From UBA7332 sp051657165 (GTDB lineage Bacteria; Bacteroidota; Bacteroidia; Bacteroidales; UBA7332): DNA of 64,000 bases. A program made the translations under genes and the position numbers. Shown one piece after another: positions 40,943 through 49,975 of this stretch. Within the stretch, counting starts at the first letter, position 1; the number at the start of each line of letters is the position of its first letter. Under the pieces are notes generated by a model. The model was not told where the DNA came from, searched no databases, and was given only the letters and a program-made list of their open reading frames with translations. The stretch covers positions 1 through 64,000 of the forward strand of contig JBOFKD010000165.1 of NCBI GenBank assembly GCA_051657165.1. The letters run 5' to 3'.

Positions 40943-43090
40943 TTATTCTTCCAATAAAATGTCAAGGATCTGAACAGCAGCTTTAGCTACCGATGTTCCG
41001 GGACCAAAGATTGCAGCAACACCTGACTGATATAAGAAATCATAGTCTTGTGCCGGAATAACACCTCCTGCAATTACAATAATATCCTCACGACCCAGTT
41101 TTTTCAATTCTTCAATTACCTGAGGAACCAATGTTTTGTGTCCCGCTGCCAATGAAGATACGCCTAATACGTGAACATCATTCTCTACTGCCTGACGAGC
41201 TGCCTCAGCAGGAGTTTGGAACAATGGGCCCATATCTACGTCGAATCCGCAATCGGCATAACCTGTTGCCACAACTTTAGCTCCACGGTCGTGTCCGTCC
41301 TGACCCATTTTCGCAATCATGATACGAGGTTGACGACCTTCTTCCTTAGCAAACTTATCTGCTAATTCGCAAGCACGCATAAAGTCTGCGTCTTTTTTAG
41401 TTTCTGATGAGTACACGCCTGAGATTGTTCTGATTATAGCTTTATAACGTCCTACTACTTGTTCGCAAGCAAATGAGATTTCACCCAATGTAGCACGAAC
41501 ACGTGCTGCCTCTACTGCCAGTGCAAGAAGGTTTCCTTCACCTGTTTCAACAGATTTAGTAATTGCTTCCAATGCTGCGGCAACAGCTGCTTCATCACGA
41601 TGTTCTTTCAGGTTATTCAAACGCTCGATCTGTTGTTTACGAACAGCTGTATTATCAACTTCAAGAATATCAATCGGATCTTCTTTCTCAAGACGATATT
41701 TATTAACACCAACAATCGTTTGATTACCTGAATCAATACGAGCTTGTGTACGAGCAGCAGCTTCTTCAATACGAAGTTTTGGTAAACCTGTTTCGATAGC
41801 TTTTGCCATACCGCCAAGACTTTCAATCTCCTGAATATGCTCCCATGCTTTATGAGCAAGTTCGTGAGTCAAAGCCTCTACATAATAAGAACCAGCCCAT
41901 GGATCTACCTCTTTACAGATTTGTGTCTCTTCCTGAATATAGATCTGAGTGTTACGTGCAATACGAGCAGAGAAGTCAGTAGGCAAAGCAATCGCTTCAT
42001 CTAACGCATTTGTATGCAAAGACTGAGTGTGCCCAAGAGCTGCACCCATAGCTTCGATACATGTACGACCCACGTTATTAAACGGATCCTGTTCAGTCAA
42101 AGACCATCCTGAAGTCTGAGAGTGAGTACGAAGAGCCAGTGATTTTGGGTTTTTAGGATTAAACTGCTTCACAATTTTAGCCCACAACATACGAGCTGCA
42201 CGCATTTTCGCAATCTCCATAAAGTGATTCATTCCGATAGCCCAGAAGAATGACAAACGTGGAGCGAAAGCATCAATATCCATACCAGCATTTACTCCGG
42301 CACGAAGATATTCCAATCCATCAGCCAAAGTATAAGCCAATTCAATATCAGCTGTAGCACCTGCTTCCTGCATGTGATAACCTGAGATAGAAATTGAGTT
42401 GAATTTAGGCATATTTTGCGAAGTATATTCGAAGATATCAGCAATAATACGCATAGAGAATTCAGGTGGATAAATATATGTATTACGCACCATAAACTCT
42501 TTCAGGATATCATTCTGAATAGTTCCTGCCATTTCTTCAAGTTTAGCACCCTGCTCAAGACCTGCATTAATATAGAAGGCCATAACAGGTAGAACTGCTC
42601 CATTCATTGTCATAGATACAGACATTTTATTTAATGGAATACCATCAAACAAAACTTTCATATCCTCAAGTGAACAGATAGATACTCCGGCTTTACCAAC
42701 ATCACCCACTACGCGCTCATGATCGGCATCGTATCCACGGTGAGTTGCAAGGTCAAATGCTACTGACAGACCTTTCTGTCCGGCAGCAAGATTTCTGCGA
42801 TAGAAGGCATTTGATTCTTCTGCTGTTGAGAAACCAGCGTACTGACGAATAGTCCACGGTCTCATAGCGTACATACCTGTATAAGGACCACGTAAGAATG
42901 GGGCAACACCTGCTACATAATTCAGATGCTCCATATTCTCCAAATCCTCTTTTGTATAAACACTCTTCACAGCAATTTGCTCCGGTGTCAACCAATTAGC
43001 TTCAATACCATTGGTCTGAGCCCACTCTGCGCCATTATTATTAGCACAGCCGGCTGTTTTAATATCGATATTTTTAAAATTTGGTCTCAT
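40943..43090 (-). CDS. mutB: Methylmalonyl-CoA mutase large (catalytic) subunit
   Basis: 715 residues. Adenosylcobalamin enzyme that interconverts succinyl-CoA and R-methylmalonyl-CoA, used by Bacteroidales for propionate formation. The N-terminal TIM barrel has the substrate region LSVAFDLATHRGYDADHERVVG and SISGYHMQEAGA. The C-terminal Rossmann domain has the base-off cobalamin motif DGHDRG (D-x-H-x-x-G) with the axial His, then GFDVDMGPLFQTPAE. It starts 66 bases after mutA, in one operon. Confidence 0.97.
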   Translation of the reverse strand: MRPNFKNIDIKTAGCANNNGAEWAQTNGIEANWLTPEQIAVKSVYTKEDLENMEHLNYVAGVAPFLRGPYTGMYAMRPWTIRQYAGFSTAEESNAFYRRNLAAGQKGLSVAFDLATHRGYDADHERVVGDVGKAGVSICSLEDMKVLFDGIPLNKMSVSMTMNGAVLPVMAFYINAGLEQGAKLEEMAGTIQNDILKEFMVRNTYIYPPEFSMRIIADIFEYTSQNMPKFNSISISGYHMQEAGATADIELAYTLADGLEYLRAGVNAGMDIDAFAPRLSFFWAIGMNHFMEIAKMRAARMLWAKIVKQFNPKNPKSLALRTHSQTSGWSLTEQDPFNNVGRTCIEAMGAALGHTQSLHTNALDEAIALPTDFSARIARNTQIYIQEETQICKEVDPWAGSYYVEALTHELAHKAWEHIQEIESLGGMAKAIETGLPKLRIEEAAARTQARIDSGNQTIVGVNKYRLEKEDPIDILEVDNTAVRKQQIERLNNLKEHRDEAAVAAALEAITKSVETGEGNLLALAVEAARVRATLGEISFACEQVVGRYKAIIRTISGVYSSETKKDADFMRACELADKFAKEEGRQPRIMIAKMGQDGHDRGAKVVATGYADCGFDVDMGPLFQTPAEAARQAVENDVHVLGVSSLAAGHKTLVPQVIEELKKLGREDIIVIAGGVIPAQDYDFLYQSGVAAIFGPGTSVAKAAVQILDILLEE

Positions 43091-43156
43091 TGTTAATAGA
43101 TAATTATCAACGCTTGCTTGCGTTTGTTTGATTATGAATTAGGATTCTGCAAAAAC

Positions 43157-45058
43157 TTAGTTAATACCCATTTTTGCATTATACCCTTTCAAAGTCTCCA
43201 GTACATTTGAGCGAACATTAATAAACTCAGTAATACCCTGAGCTTTCAACGCATCAGCACATGCCGGAGCTCCTGCTACTACCAGAGTCGCACGATCAGC
43301 AATAGCTGCTTTCGCTGCCGGTGCCAATGTTTCATATTCGTCATCACCAGAGCACAGAACAATAAAGTCTGCATCTGCTTTAAGAGCAGCCTCTACGCCT
43401 GCTTCTACAGTATCAAAACCTAAATTGTCAACAACCTCATAACCTGCACAAGCAAAGAAGTTACAAGAGAATTGAGCTCTTGCAAGACGCATCGCTAAAT
43501 TACCTATTGTAAGCATAAATGCTTTCGGACGTTTTGCTGCTTTTTCAGTAGCCAGACGCAATGCTTCGAATTCGCTTGCTCCGCGTGCAAAATTCAATGC
43601 CACATGTCCTTCATCCGGATTACAGTTACATCCGCAACCACATGCGTGTTCTTCTGTATGAATTTTATCAGAAGCTTTCTCGTTGAAGTTAGGATATTGA
43701 TTTGTACCTAACAGAATTTCACGACGTTTTGCGATTGCATCACGACGGGCAGCTCCTGCTTTGTTTACATCATTCTGGATATCACCTGCTTCAATTGCAG
43801 CTTTGAATCCACCTTTTTCTTCGACTTCAAGGAATAGTTTCCAGGCTTGTTCTGCAATTGAATTCGTAAGATTTTCAATATAATATGAACCTGCTGCCGG
43901 ATCAACGATTTTATCGAAATGAGATTCTTCTTTCAATAATAATTGTTGGTTTCTTGCGATTCTTTCTGAGAAATCATCCGAAGTTTTATAAGTTACATCG
44001 AACGGAGATACAGTTAATGAGTCAACACCTGCGATAGCAGCAGACATTGCTTCAGTTTGCGTACGCAACATATTTACGTATGCATCATAAACAGTAAGAT
44101 TCCAGTTAGAAGTTTCAGCGTGAGATCTCATTTTCATGGAACAAGTACATAGTCCGTCAGCTTGTTTATTCGGACAGTCGAACTGACATTGAGGATTGTA
44201 TGCTTTCACGATATTTGCCCATAACATGCGGGCTGCACGGAATTTTGCAATTTCCATAAAGTAGTTTGATCCTACTCCGAAATTAAACTTGATGCGTTTA
44301 GCAACCATATTAGCAGGTAAACCAGCCTCTGTTAACTGAGCCATTAGTTCATTACCCCATGATAATGCATATCCCAGTTCCTGATATATATATGATCCTG
44401 CATTATTAAATGACAAAGCATTTACACTAAACACACGGTAGCGAGGTAGCCCTGCTGCTGCTTCATACACTTCTTTATAAGCTTCTGTCATATTCTCAAA
44501 AGGACGTCCTTTTTTAAGAATACGTTTAAACGGATCGAAGTCTATTGAACCGTACGCGTTCATTACGTCAACATTGTTTGCCTGGTAATATGCTGTTAAT
44601 AAGGCAAGCAATTTTGCCGCATTGCGTACACAACAACGGAAGTTTAGTTCAGCAGCTACAGGATCAATCCCATTTAACAAAGTAGCTAATGATTCTGCAT
44701 TCAGATAGTCACCTTCAATTTTGAAAGACAAAGAATTTACACCTTTGTTCAACAATTCAAGAGCTCTCTTATTTGCTTCAGCCGGATTTGTTTCTTTTAC
44801 ATCCTGACGTACCAGCCAGTCGTTATCTTTTTTTGTTCCTCTGACAAAAGGATATTCGCCCGGAAGAGATGAAGGTGTAGATAAACCATCTAAGTCTTCA
44901 GCACGATACATCGGTTTTACTGAGAAGCCCTCATTGGTTCTCCAAACCAACTTCTTCTCAAAATCAGCTCCTTTCAAATCAGCTGTAACCTTATCCATCC
45001 ATTCCTGGGTAGAAACCGGAGGAAATTCGGTAAACAACTTTTCTTTACTATTTGCCAT
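43157..45058 (-). CDS. mutA: Methylmalonyl-CoA mutase small subunit
   Basis: 633 residues, partner of mutB. The TIM-barrel part keeps SNYFMEIAKFRAARMLWANI and RSHAETSNWNLT. The C-terminal cobalamin-like domain lacks the D-x-H-x-x-G motif, as in other non-catalytic small subunits. Odd feature: two cysteine clusters, CQFDC...CTC near residues 290-306 and CGCGCNC near 472-478, the latter in the linker before the C-terminal domain. It is the first gene of the mutAB operon with a good promoter. Confidence 0.95.
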   Translation of the reverse strand: MANSKEKLFTEFPPVSTQEWMDKVTADLKGADFEKKLVWRTNEGFSVKPMYRAEDLDGLSTPSSLPGEYPFVRGTKKDNDWLVRQDVKETNPAEANKRALELLNKGVNSLSFKIEGDYLNAESLATLLNGIDPVAAELNFRCCVRNAAKLLALLTAYYQANNVDVMNAYGSIDFDPFKRILKKGRPFENMTEAYKEVYEAAAGLPRYRVFSVNALSFNNAGSYIYQELGYALSWGNELMAQLTEAGLPANMVAKRIKFNFGVGSNYFMEIAKFRAARMLWANIVKAYNPQCQFDCPNKQADGLCTCSMKMRSHAETSNWNLTVYDAYVNMLRTQTEAMSAAIAGVDSLTVSPFDVTYKTSDDFSERIARNQQLLLKEESHFDKIVDPAAGSYYIENLTNSIAEQAWKLFLEVEEKGGFKAAIEAGDIQNDVNKAGAARRDAIAKRREILLGTNQYPNFNEKASDKIHTEEHACGCGCNCNPDEGHVALNFARGASEFEALRLATEKAAKRPKAFMLTIGNLAMRLARAQFSCNFFACAGYEVVDNLGFDTVEAGVEAALKADADFIVLCSGDDEYETLAPAAKAAIADRATLVVAGAPACADALKAQGITEFINVRSNVLETLKGYNAKMGIN

Positions 45059-45114
45059 AGTTTTTATTAAGTTAAAGTGATAATTTAGTTTGAGACTTTT
45101 CTATATAACCCCTG

Positions 45115-45144
45115 CAAATGTAAACTTTTTTAGAATATTCCAAA
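45115..45144 (-). promoter_or_regulatory. mutAB promoter
   Basis: Minus strand: TTTG (45141-45144), 18-base spacer, TACATTTG (45115-45122). Exact match to the Bacteroidota -33/-7 consensus, 57 bases before the mutA start. Confidence 0.7.
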
Positions 45145-45436
45145 ATAAAACCGATATAATATTAGCAGCTAATTCTTCATTATTTAATTAGTATTCAGAT
45201 AGGGAATAATCAGAAACATCTTATTTACAGCTAAAATTAATCACTTTGACACACTAAACTCTGAAAGCTATTATAATATAGTGCAATAATTATATATATA
45301 TTTACATAAACACATCAAGCAAAAATTCACATTCAATCAGAAAACTGATAAAAAAAAACTTAATTACCATGTTTTACATATCTCGCAACTACGCAGCAAC
45401 TGTAAAGTTCATTAAAACCATAGGCCCGGCAACAAA

Positions 45437-45476
45437 AAAAGCAAGCAGAGAATCACCTGATTCACTACTTGCTTTT
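45437..45476 (-). terminator. fabD terminator
   Basis: AAAAGCAAG (45437-45445) pairs with CTTGCTTTT (45468-45476), with an inner GAATC/GATTC helix. Long A-run on the left. Confidence 0.85.
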
Positions 45477-45542
45477 CTATATATAACCAGAGTGAGATAA
45501 AATCTGCACATCCGGAATGTCTATCGAGGTACAACTAAAAGA

Positions 45543-46421
45543 TTATGCTCCTTTTGTTACTACTTCTTTATTAATCTTCTTAACCAATCCTTGCAATACT
45601 GCGCCCGGACCAACTTCTGTAAATTCAACAGCACCATCAGCAACCATATTAGTAACTGACTGAGTCCAACGTACAGGAGCCGTAAGCTGAGCGATCAGAT
45701 TAGCTTTGATTACTTCAGGATCTTTAGATGGTTGAGCATTTACATTTTGATAAACCGGACAGATTGGCTCGTTCACTGTTACACTTGCAATAGCTTGTGC
45801 CAGTTCTTCGCGAGCAGGCTCCATAAGCGGAGAGTGGAAAGCTCCACCTACTTTAAGTTTTAATGCACGTTTAGCTCCAGCAGCTAAAAGTAATTCACAA
45901 GCTTTATCAATACCAGCTTCTGAACCTGAAATAACTAACTGACCCGGACAGTTATAGTTTGCACATACAACTACTTCTCCTTCAATAGAAGAACAAACTT
46001 CTTCTACTTTATCATCAGAAAGATTTAAAACAGCTGCCATTGTTGAAGGAGCAGCTTCACATGCTTTTTGCATAGCCATAGCACGAGCAGATACTAATCT
46101 CAGGCCATCTTCAAATGACAAAGCTCCGGCTGCCACTAATGCAGAAAACTCTCCTAGTGAGTGACCTGCCACCATATGAGGATTGAAGTCTTCACCTAAT
46201 GTTTTAGCTAATATAACAGAGTGTAAAAAAATCGCAGGCTGAGTTACTTTTGTCTGACGCAAGTCCTCATCTGTTCCTTCAAACATTAAATCCGTGATTC
46301 TGAATCCTAAAATCTCATTTGCTTTTTCAAACATGTCTTTCGCCAAGGCTGAATTATCGTAAAGGTCTTTGCCCATTCCTACGAATTGTGCACCTTGTCC
46401 GGGAAATACATAAGCTTTCAT
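45543..46421 (-). CDS. fabD: Malonyl-CoA:ACP transacylase
   Basis: 292 residues. Moves malonyl from CoA to acyl carrier protein for fatty-acid synthesis. FPGQGAQFVGMG at residues 6-17, the nucleophile motif GHSLGEF with Ser88, the Arg in SARAMAMQKA, and the active His in GGAFHSPLM near residue 194. No other fab genes adjoin; it is a single gene with its own promoter and terminator. Confidence 0.96.
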   Translation of the reverse strand: MKAYVFPGQGAQFVGMGKDLYDNSALAKDMFEKANEILGFRITDLMFEGTDEDLRQTKVTQPAIFLHSVILAKTLGEDFNPHMVAGHSLGEFSALVAAGALSFEDGLRLVSARAMAMQKACEAAPSTMAAVLNLSDDKVEEVCSSIEGEVVVCANYNCPGQLVISGSEAGIDKACELLLAAGAKRALKLKVGGAFHSPLMEPAREELAQAIASVTVNEPICPVYQNVNAQPSKDPEVIKANLIAQLTAPVRWTQSVTNMVADGAVEFTEVGPGAVLQGLVKKINKEVVTKGA

Positions 46422-46609
46422 GTAAAATATGTTTTAGTGATTAATAGAGTAATCTTTTTTTGATTATACTAAATATAAGAATTTTTTTTGATTCATCAAT
46501 TATTCAATTCAGAATTAGCTCTTTCTGATTACCCGTTATTATTTTAAAAACCGTTTTTGTAATTACGTTCTTTTCAATTATGTCACAACAGTTTCAAAAA
46601 TTTGTGGCA

Positions 46610-46639
46610 CAAATATAAGCAAAATATTTGTTTTTCAAA
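46610..46639 (-). promoter_or_regulatory. fabD promoter
   Basis: Minus strand: TTTG (46636-46639), 18-base spacer, TATATTTG (46610-46617), an exact consensus match. It overlaps the last codons of fetB and leaves a leader of about 180 bases. Confidence 0.6.
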
Positions 46640-47405
46640 CACCTTCTTTCAATAGTCCGTTCGGGGCAAAAGCGTTACGTCGGGTCACCCACAAAGTAAT
46701 TAAGACTGAGATCAGGGATGATGCAAAAATAGAAATCATTATCATAATCTGATATTTTATTGCAACAGTAGGCGAACTTCCACCTAAAATCTGTCCCGTC
46801 ATCGTACCGGGAAGTGCAACCAGCCCCATTACAGCCATTGAGGCAATTGTAGGATTAAATGACTTTATAAGTGCATCGCGCATAAAGGGCTTTAAAGCCT
46901 CTTGAAGTGTTGCTCCGTTCCCTAGCAAATATCTGTAATAATTTGACTCACGGCGGATGCCACTGTAAAATGCATTGAGTGCAATTACATTTGCTGTCAG
47001 CATATTCCCTAATACCATTCCTGAGACAGGAACAAAATAGCGGGCATCAAAAATTGAATCTAATTGTACGACAAATCCTAAAAAATAGCCTGTAATAAAT
47101 AATACAGAAAACAGAAATGCGCCAAATGCAGGAATAAGTAATAATTTTCGGTTTAAGCCGGTTCGGTTCAAAACAGTCATTACAGCAACAACTGTCATTA
47201 CAACTACCCATGCCAGATTAATCCAGACATTATTCCATTTAAATAAATATTCAAGATAAAAGGCTATCAGGAAAAGTTGAATAATCATTCTTGAAGCTGC
47301 AACAATTGTATCTTTTACCAATCCTGTTTTGTAGAAATACAAAAAATAGCATGGAATAATAAGAAGTAATAACCCCAGACAGAATCCGATAATAGAAATA
47401 TCCAT
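46635..47405 (-). CDS. fetB: Iron export ABC transporter permease, FetB/UPF0014 family
   Basis: 256 residues with about seven hydrophobic helices. The conserved UPF0014 segments are visible: PVSGMVLGNMLTANVIALNAF, NYYRYLLGNGATLQEALKPF and MAVMGLVALPGTMTGQILGG. In E. coli, FetAB exports iron and protects against peroxide stress. It follows fetA by 19 bases, so both form one transporter operon. Confidence 0.9.
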   Translation of the reverse strand: MDISIIGFCLGLLLLIIPCYFLYFYKTGLVKDTIVAASRMIIQLFLIAFYLEYLFKWNNVWINLAWVVVMTVVAVMTVLNRTGLNRKLLLIPAFGAFLFSVLFITGYFLGFVVQLDSIFDARYFVPVSGMVLGNMLTANVIALNAFYSGIRRESNYYRYLLGNGATLQEALKPFMRDALIKSFNPTIASMAVMGLVALPGTMTGQILGGSSPTVAIKYQIMIMISIFASSLISVLITLWVTRRNAFAPNGLLKEGV

Positions 47406-47424
47406 ATTATAGTTTTTATAATCT

Positions 47425-48042
47425 TTACTTTAAGAGTAGTGTGCGATCAAAAAAAGCAGCAAATCGCTCATCATGAGAAATTGCCAGCACTGTTACATCT
47501 TTCAATCCTTTTATAAATTCACCCATTCGTATTGTACTATCCGGATCCAAAGCAGCTGTTGGCTCATCGAGTAAAACAATATCTTTACCAGCCATAATAC
47601 CCGAAATAAAGGCAATTCTTTGTTTCTGTCCTCCGGAAATCTGACTAATATCATGATTTATCAATACTCTGTCTAATCCAAGCTGATCGAATAATTGCAA
47701 CGCCTTATCTTCATTAAAACTTAATTTACGGTTTACCTTTAATGTGTAGGGGAAGTTTAACATCTCGCGAACTGAATGAAACGGAAGATTTATATCCTGA
47801 GGAAGCCAGAGAATTTTACTACGGATCGATTGCAGAGTATCGACAGTGAGCGTCTGATTATCGACCCTGATTTCACCCGAATCAGGAGTAAGAAAACCTA
47901 AAAGCATATTGATCAAAGTACTCTTACCTACCCCCGATTTTCCGGCTATACATACATGTTCTCCACTTTGTATTTCATAATTAAAATGATCAAACAAGTT
48001 CGTCTCGCCAAAAGTAAAAGTGATATCTTTATATATTATCAT
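47425..48042 (-). CDS. fetA: Iron export ABC transporter ATPase
   Basis: 205 residues. ATP-binding subunit with Walker A AGKSGVGKST (33-42), Q-loop LPQD, ABC signature ISGGQKQR and Walker B IVLLDEPTAALD, followed by the H-loop SHDE. Paired with the UPF0014 permease downstream, which identifies it as FetA rather than another small ATPase. A TATCTTTG box (48067-48074, minus) lies 25 bases upstream. Confidence 0.88.
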   Translation of the reverse strand: MIIYKDITFTFGETNLFDHFNYEIQSGEHVCIAGKSGVGKSTLINMLLGFLTPDSGEIRVDNQTLTVDTLQSIRSKILWLPQDINLPFHSVREMLNFPYTLKVNRKLSFNEDKALQLFDQLGLDRVLINHDISQISGGQKQRIAFISGIMAGKDIVLLDEPTAALDPDSTIRMGEFIKGLKDVTVLAISHDERFAAFFDRTLLLK

Positions 48043-48066
48043 TCTTTTATTATTTCATTATTTACA

Positions 48067-48074
48067 CAAAGATA
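48067..48074 (-). promoter_or_regulatory. Candidate -7 box of fetAB
   Basis: Reads TATCTTTG on the minus strand, 25 bases before the fetA start; no -33 TTTG at the normal distance. Confidence 0.35.
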
Positions 48075-48133
48075 AATGATGGGCAAATAGAATTTAATAT
48101 CTTCGTACCAAATAAACATTAAATTCATGACAT

Positions 48134-48484
48134 ATGACTAAAACAGAAGAATACCTAGCTAGTTTGACGGATGAGCAAAAAGCTAAAATCAGTGAGATTT
48201 TCGGATCCATGGAGAAATTTTATCAGTGTTTATATCTTATTGCTAAAAACGAGCACATCGTTCAGATGGATAAGCCGGAACATATGGAACAGCGATTGAA
48301 AACCATTCATGATATTCAGGATAAAATTGAAAAATTTCTGGATTCATTAAATCTTTCGGGATATGATATATTTGCAGATATAAAAAGTGATTACCTGGAA
48401 GATTATCTGGCTATGAGATCTATTTCTTTACTTTTCGATAATGAAGAATTTGTTGAAATGATACGTAAAGTATCAACATTATAA
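48134..48484 (+). CDS. Small helical hypothetical protein
   Basis: 116 residues, predicted mostly alpha-helical and acidic (TKTEEYLASLTDEQKAKISE; KTIHDIQDKIEKFLDSLNL; DYLEDYLAMRSISLLF). No signal peptide, no Cys except one near residue 33, no known motif. It is divergent from fetA and closed by a strong terminator, which supports a real gene. Function unknown. Confidence 0.6.
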   Translation: MTKTEEYLASLTDEQKAKISEIFGSMEKFYQCLYLIAKNEHIVQMDKPEHMEQRLKTIHDIQDKIEKFLDSLNLSGYDIFADIKSDYLEDYLAMRSISLLFDNEEFVEMIRKVSTL

Positions 48485-48489
48485 AAAAA

Positions 48490-48514
48490 AAGGCCGGCAC
48501 ACCGTGCCGGCCTT
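48490..48514 (+). terminator. Terminator of the small helical protein gene
   Basis: Perfect 11-bp GC-rich stem (48490-48500 with 48504-48514) with a 3-base loop, A-run before and AAAAAC after; the short T-tract makes the + direction less ideal. Confidence 0.75.
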
Positions 48515-48633
48515 AAAAACAAAGTTTTTTCATTCGCCTCGAATCTTTCGATACTCTTTCAGTTTAACCAAATCTACTATCGCACTATCATCTTGAAGAG
48601 TATCGAATAACTGTTTATATAACCTCGGGAGAA

Positions 48634-49689
48634 TTAGTATTGTTCAAAGATTCTACGAATTTCGTTCAAATCTTTCGTTTTAGTCAAAGCCATCATCAAC
48701 AATACGCGTGATTTAGGTGCATTGTGGAAACCAGATGCTGTAAATCCATGCTCTGTATCGCTAACTTCACCATTCATAGGAACCATTCCTACAGGAATAC
48801 GAGAAGCTCTGATTACTTGAATACCATTCTTAACAGCACGATCAAGTTCAGTCATAACTGTTGGGTAAATATTACCATTACCAACACCTGCGTGAACAAT
48901 ACCGTCAACTTTAGCGTCAACTAATGCTTTAGCTGGAAGAGCTGATGCATTTGCATAACCAATAAGAATATCTACTGTTGGGAATTTAGTCAAACCTTCA
49001 ACAGAAAATTCTGAATTAGTTGTGTGACGAGTCATCGGAACACGTGTAAAATATGCATTATCACCAATAACCTGACCCAGAGGGCCATAGTTTGGACAAG
49101 CAAATGCATTTACATTTGTAGAATTCATTTTTGTTACATCATCTGCTCCTAAAATGTAATCGTTCATCATAACCATTACACCTTTGCCTTTTGCTTCAGG
49201 AGTAGTTGCTGTTACAACTGCTTTGTAAAGGTTCATCGGACCATCTGCGCTTAAAGCTGTCGAAGGACGCATTGCACCTACCAGAACAACTGGTTTATCA
49301 CTTTTAACAACCAGATTCAAAAAGAAAGCTGTTTCTTCCATTGTGTCTGTTCCGTGAGTGATTACGATAGCATCACATTTGTTTTCTTTAAACAGACGAT
49401 TAATCTCAGTTGCCAACTTCAACCAAACCTGGTCATTCATTTCCTGGCTACCGATATTAGAAATTTGCATTCCTGAGATATCAGCCAGATTTTTCATTTG
49501 AGGAACTGCTGAAATCAATTGATCAACAGTCGCAACACCTGCTGTATATCCAGCCTGCGTAGCCGTTGCTGCTGACCCGGCAATTGTTCCACCTGTTGCT
49601 AAAATCATTACTCTTGGTTTTGCAGAAACAAACGAAACTGAAACTACAACAAGAAGCAACGCTACGAAAATTTTGTTAATGGTTTTCAT
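48634..49689 (-). CDS. ansB: Type II L-asparaginase (periplasmic)
   Basis: 351 residues with a signal peptide (1-23, cut after VSA). Hydrolyses asparagine to aspartate and ammonia. The first catalytic motif ILATGGTIAG has nucleophile Thr32; the second ITHGTDTMEET carries the Thr-Asp pair and is followed by the conserved Lys region. Length matches the tetrameric type II enzyme. Single gene, divergent from topB. Confidence 0.95.
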   Translation of the reverse strand: MKTINKIFVALLLVVVSVSFVSAKPRVMILATGGTIAGSAATATQAGYTAGVATVDQLISAVPQMKNLADISGMQISNIGSQEMNDQVWLKLATEINRLFKENKCDAIVITHGTDTMEETAFFLNLVVKSDKPVVLVGAMRPSTALSADGPMNLYKAVVTATTPEAKGKGVMVMMNDYILGADDVTKMNSTNVNAFACPNYGPLGQVIGDNAYFTRVPMTRHTTNSEFSVEGLTKFPTVDILIGYANASALPAKALVDAKVDGIVHAGVGNGNIYPTVMTELDRAVKNGIQVIRASRIPVGMVPMNGEVSDTEHGFTASGFHNAPKSRVLLMMALTKTKDLNEIRRIFEQY

Positions 49690-49850
49690 AAAAGTTAGTT
49701 TGATAATAATTAATGATTGTTTTTGTATTTATATATATCATATTAAGCAGACCCGTTAAATCTAAAAATTCAAAAAGCTACCCAAACAATAATCTTTCTA
49801 TTGCCTCTCTCAATATTTGGATGTCGATATAATAACACATAAAGAACCTT

Positions 49851-49893
49851 TTATATCGCAATATAATTCGTTTTTTAGAATTATACGATATAA
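49851..49893. promoter_or_regulatory. Inverted repeat between ansB and topB
   Basis: Left arm 49851-49869 and right arm 49878-49893 are complementary over 16 bases with a 3-base bulge, all AT-rich except two CG steps. The position between divergent starts fits an operator, but an accidental AT palindrome is possible. Confidence 0.35.
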
Positions 49894-49943
49894 TTTTAAT
49901 TCTTTTCAAGTAGTTAACACTGTTTTTATAGCATGAAATAAAC

Positions 49944-49951
49944 TATCTTTG
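49944..49951 (+). promoter_or_regulatory. Candidate -7 box of topB
   Basis: TATCTTTG, 25 bases before the ATG at 49976. It overlaps a possible upstream TTG start at 49949, which argues for the ATG as the real start. Confidence 0.45.
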
Positions 49952-49975
49952 CTATTAATAAAACAGACAAGTCTA

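Larger units (their letters stand above)
45059..45542. other. Intergenic region between mutA start and fabD end
   Basis: 484 bases containing the mutAB promoter at 45115-45144 and the fabD terminator at 45437-45476. The part between (about 45150-45430) is AT-rich, with no frame, repeat array or hairpin that I can support. Confidence 0.45.
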
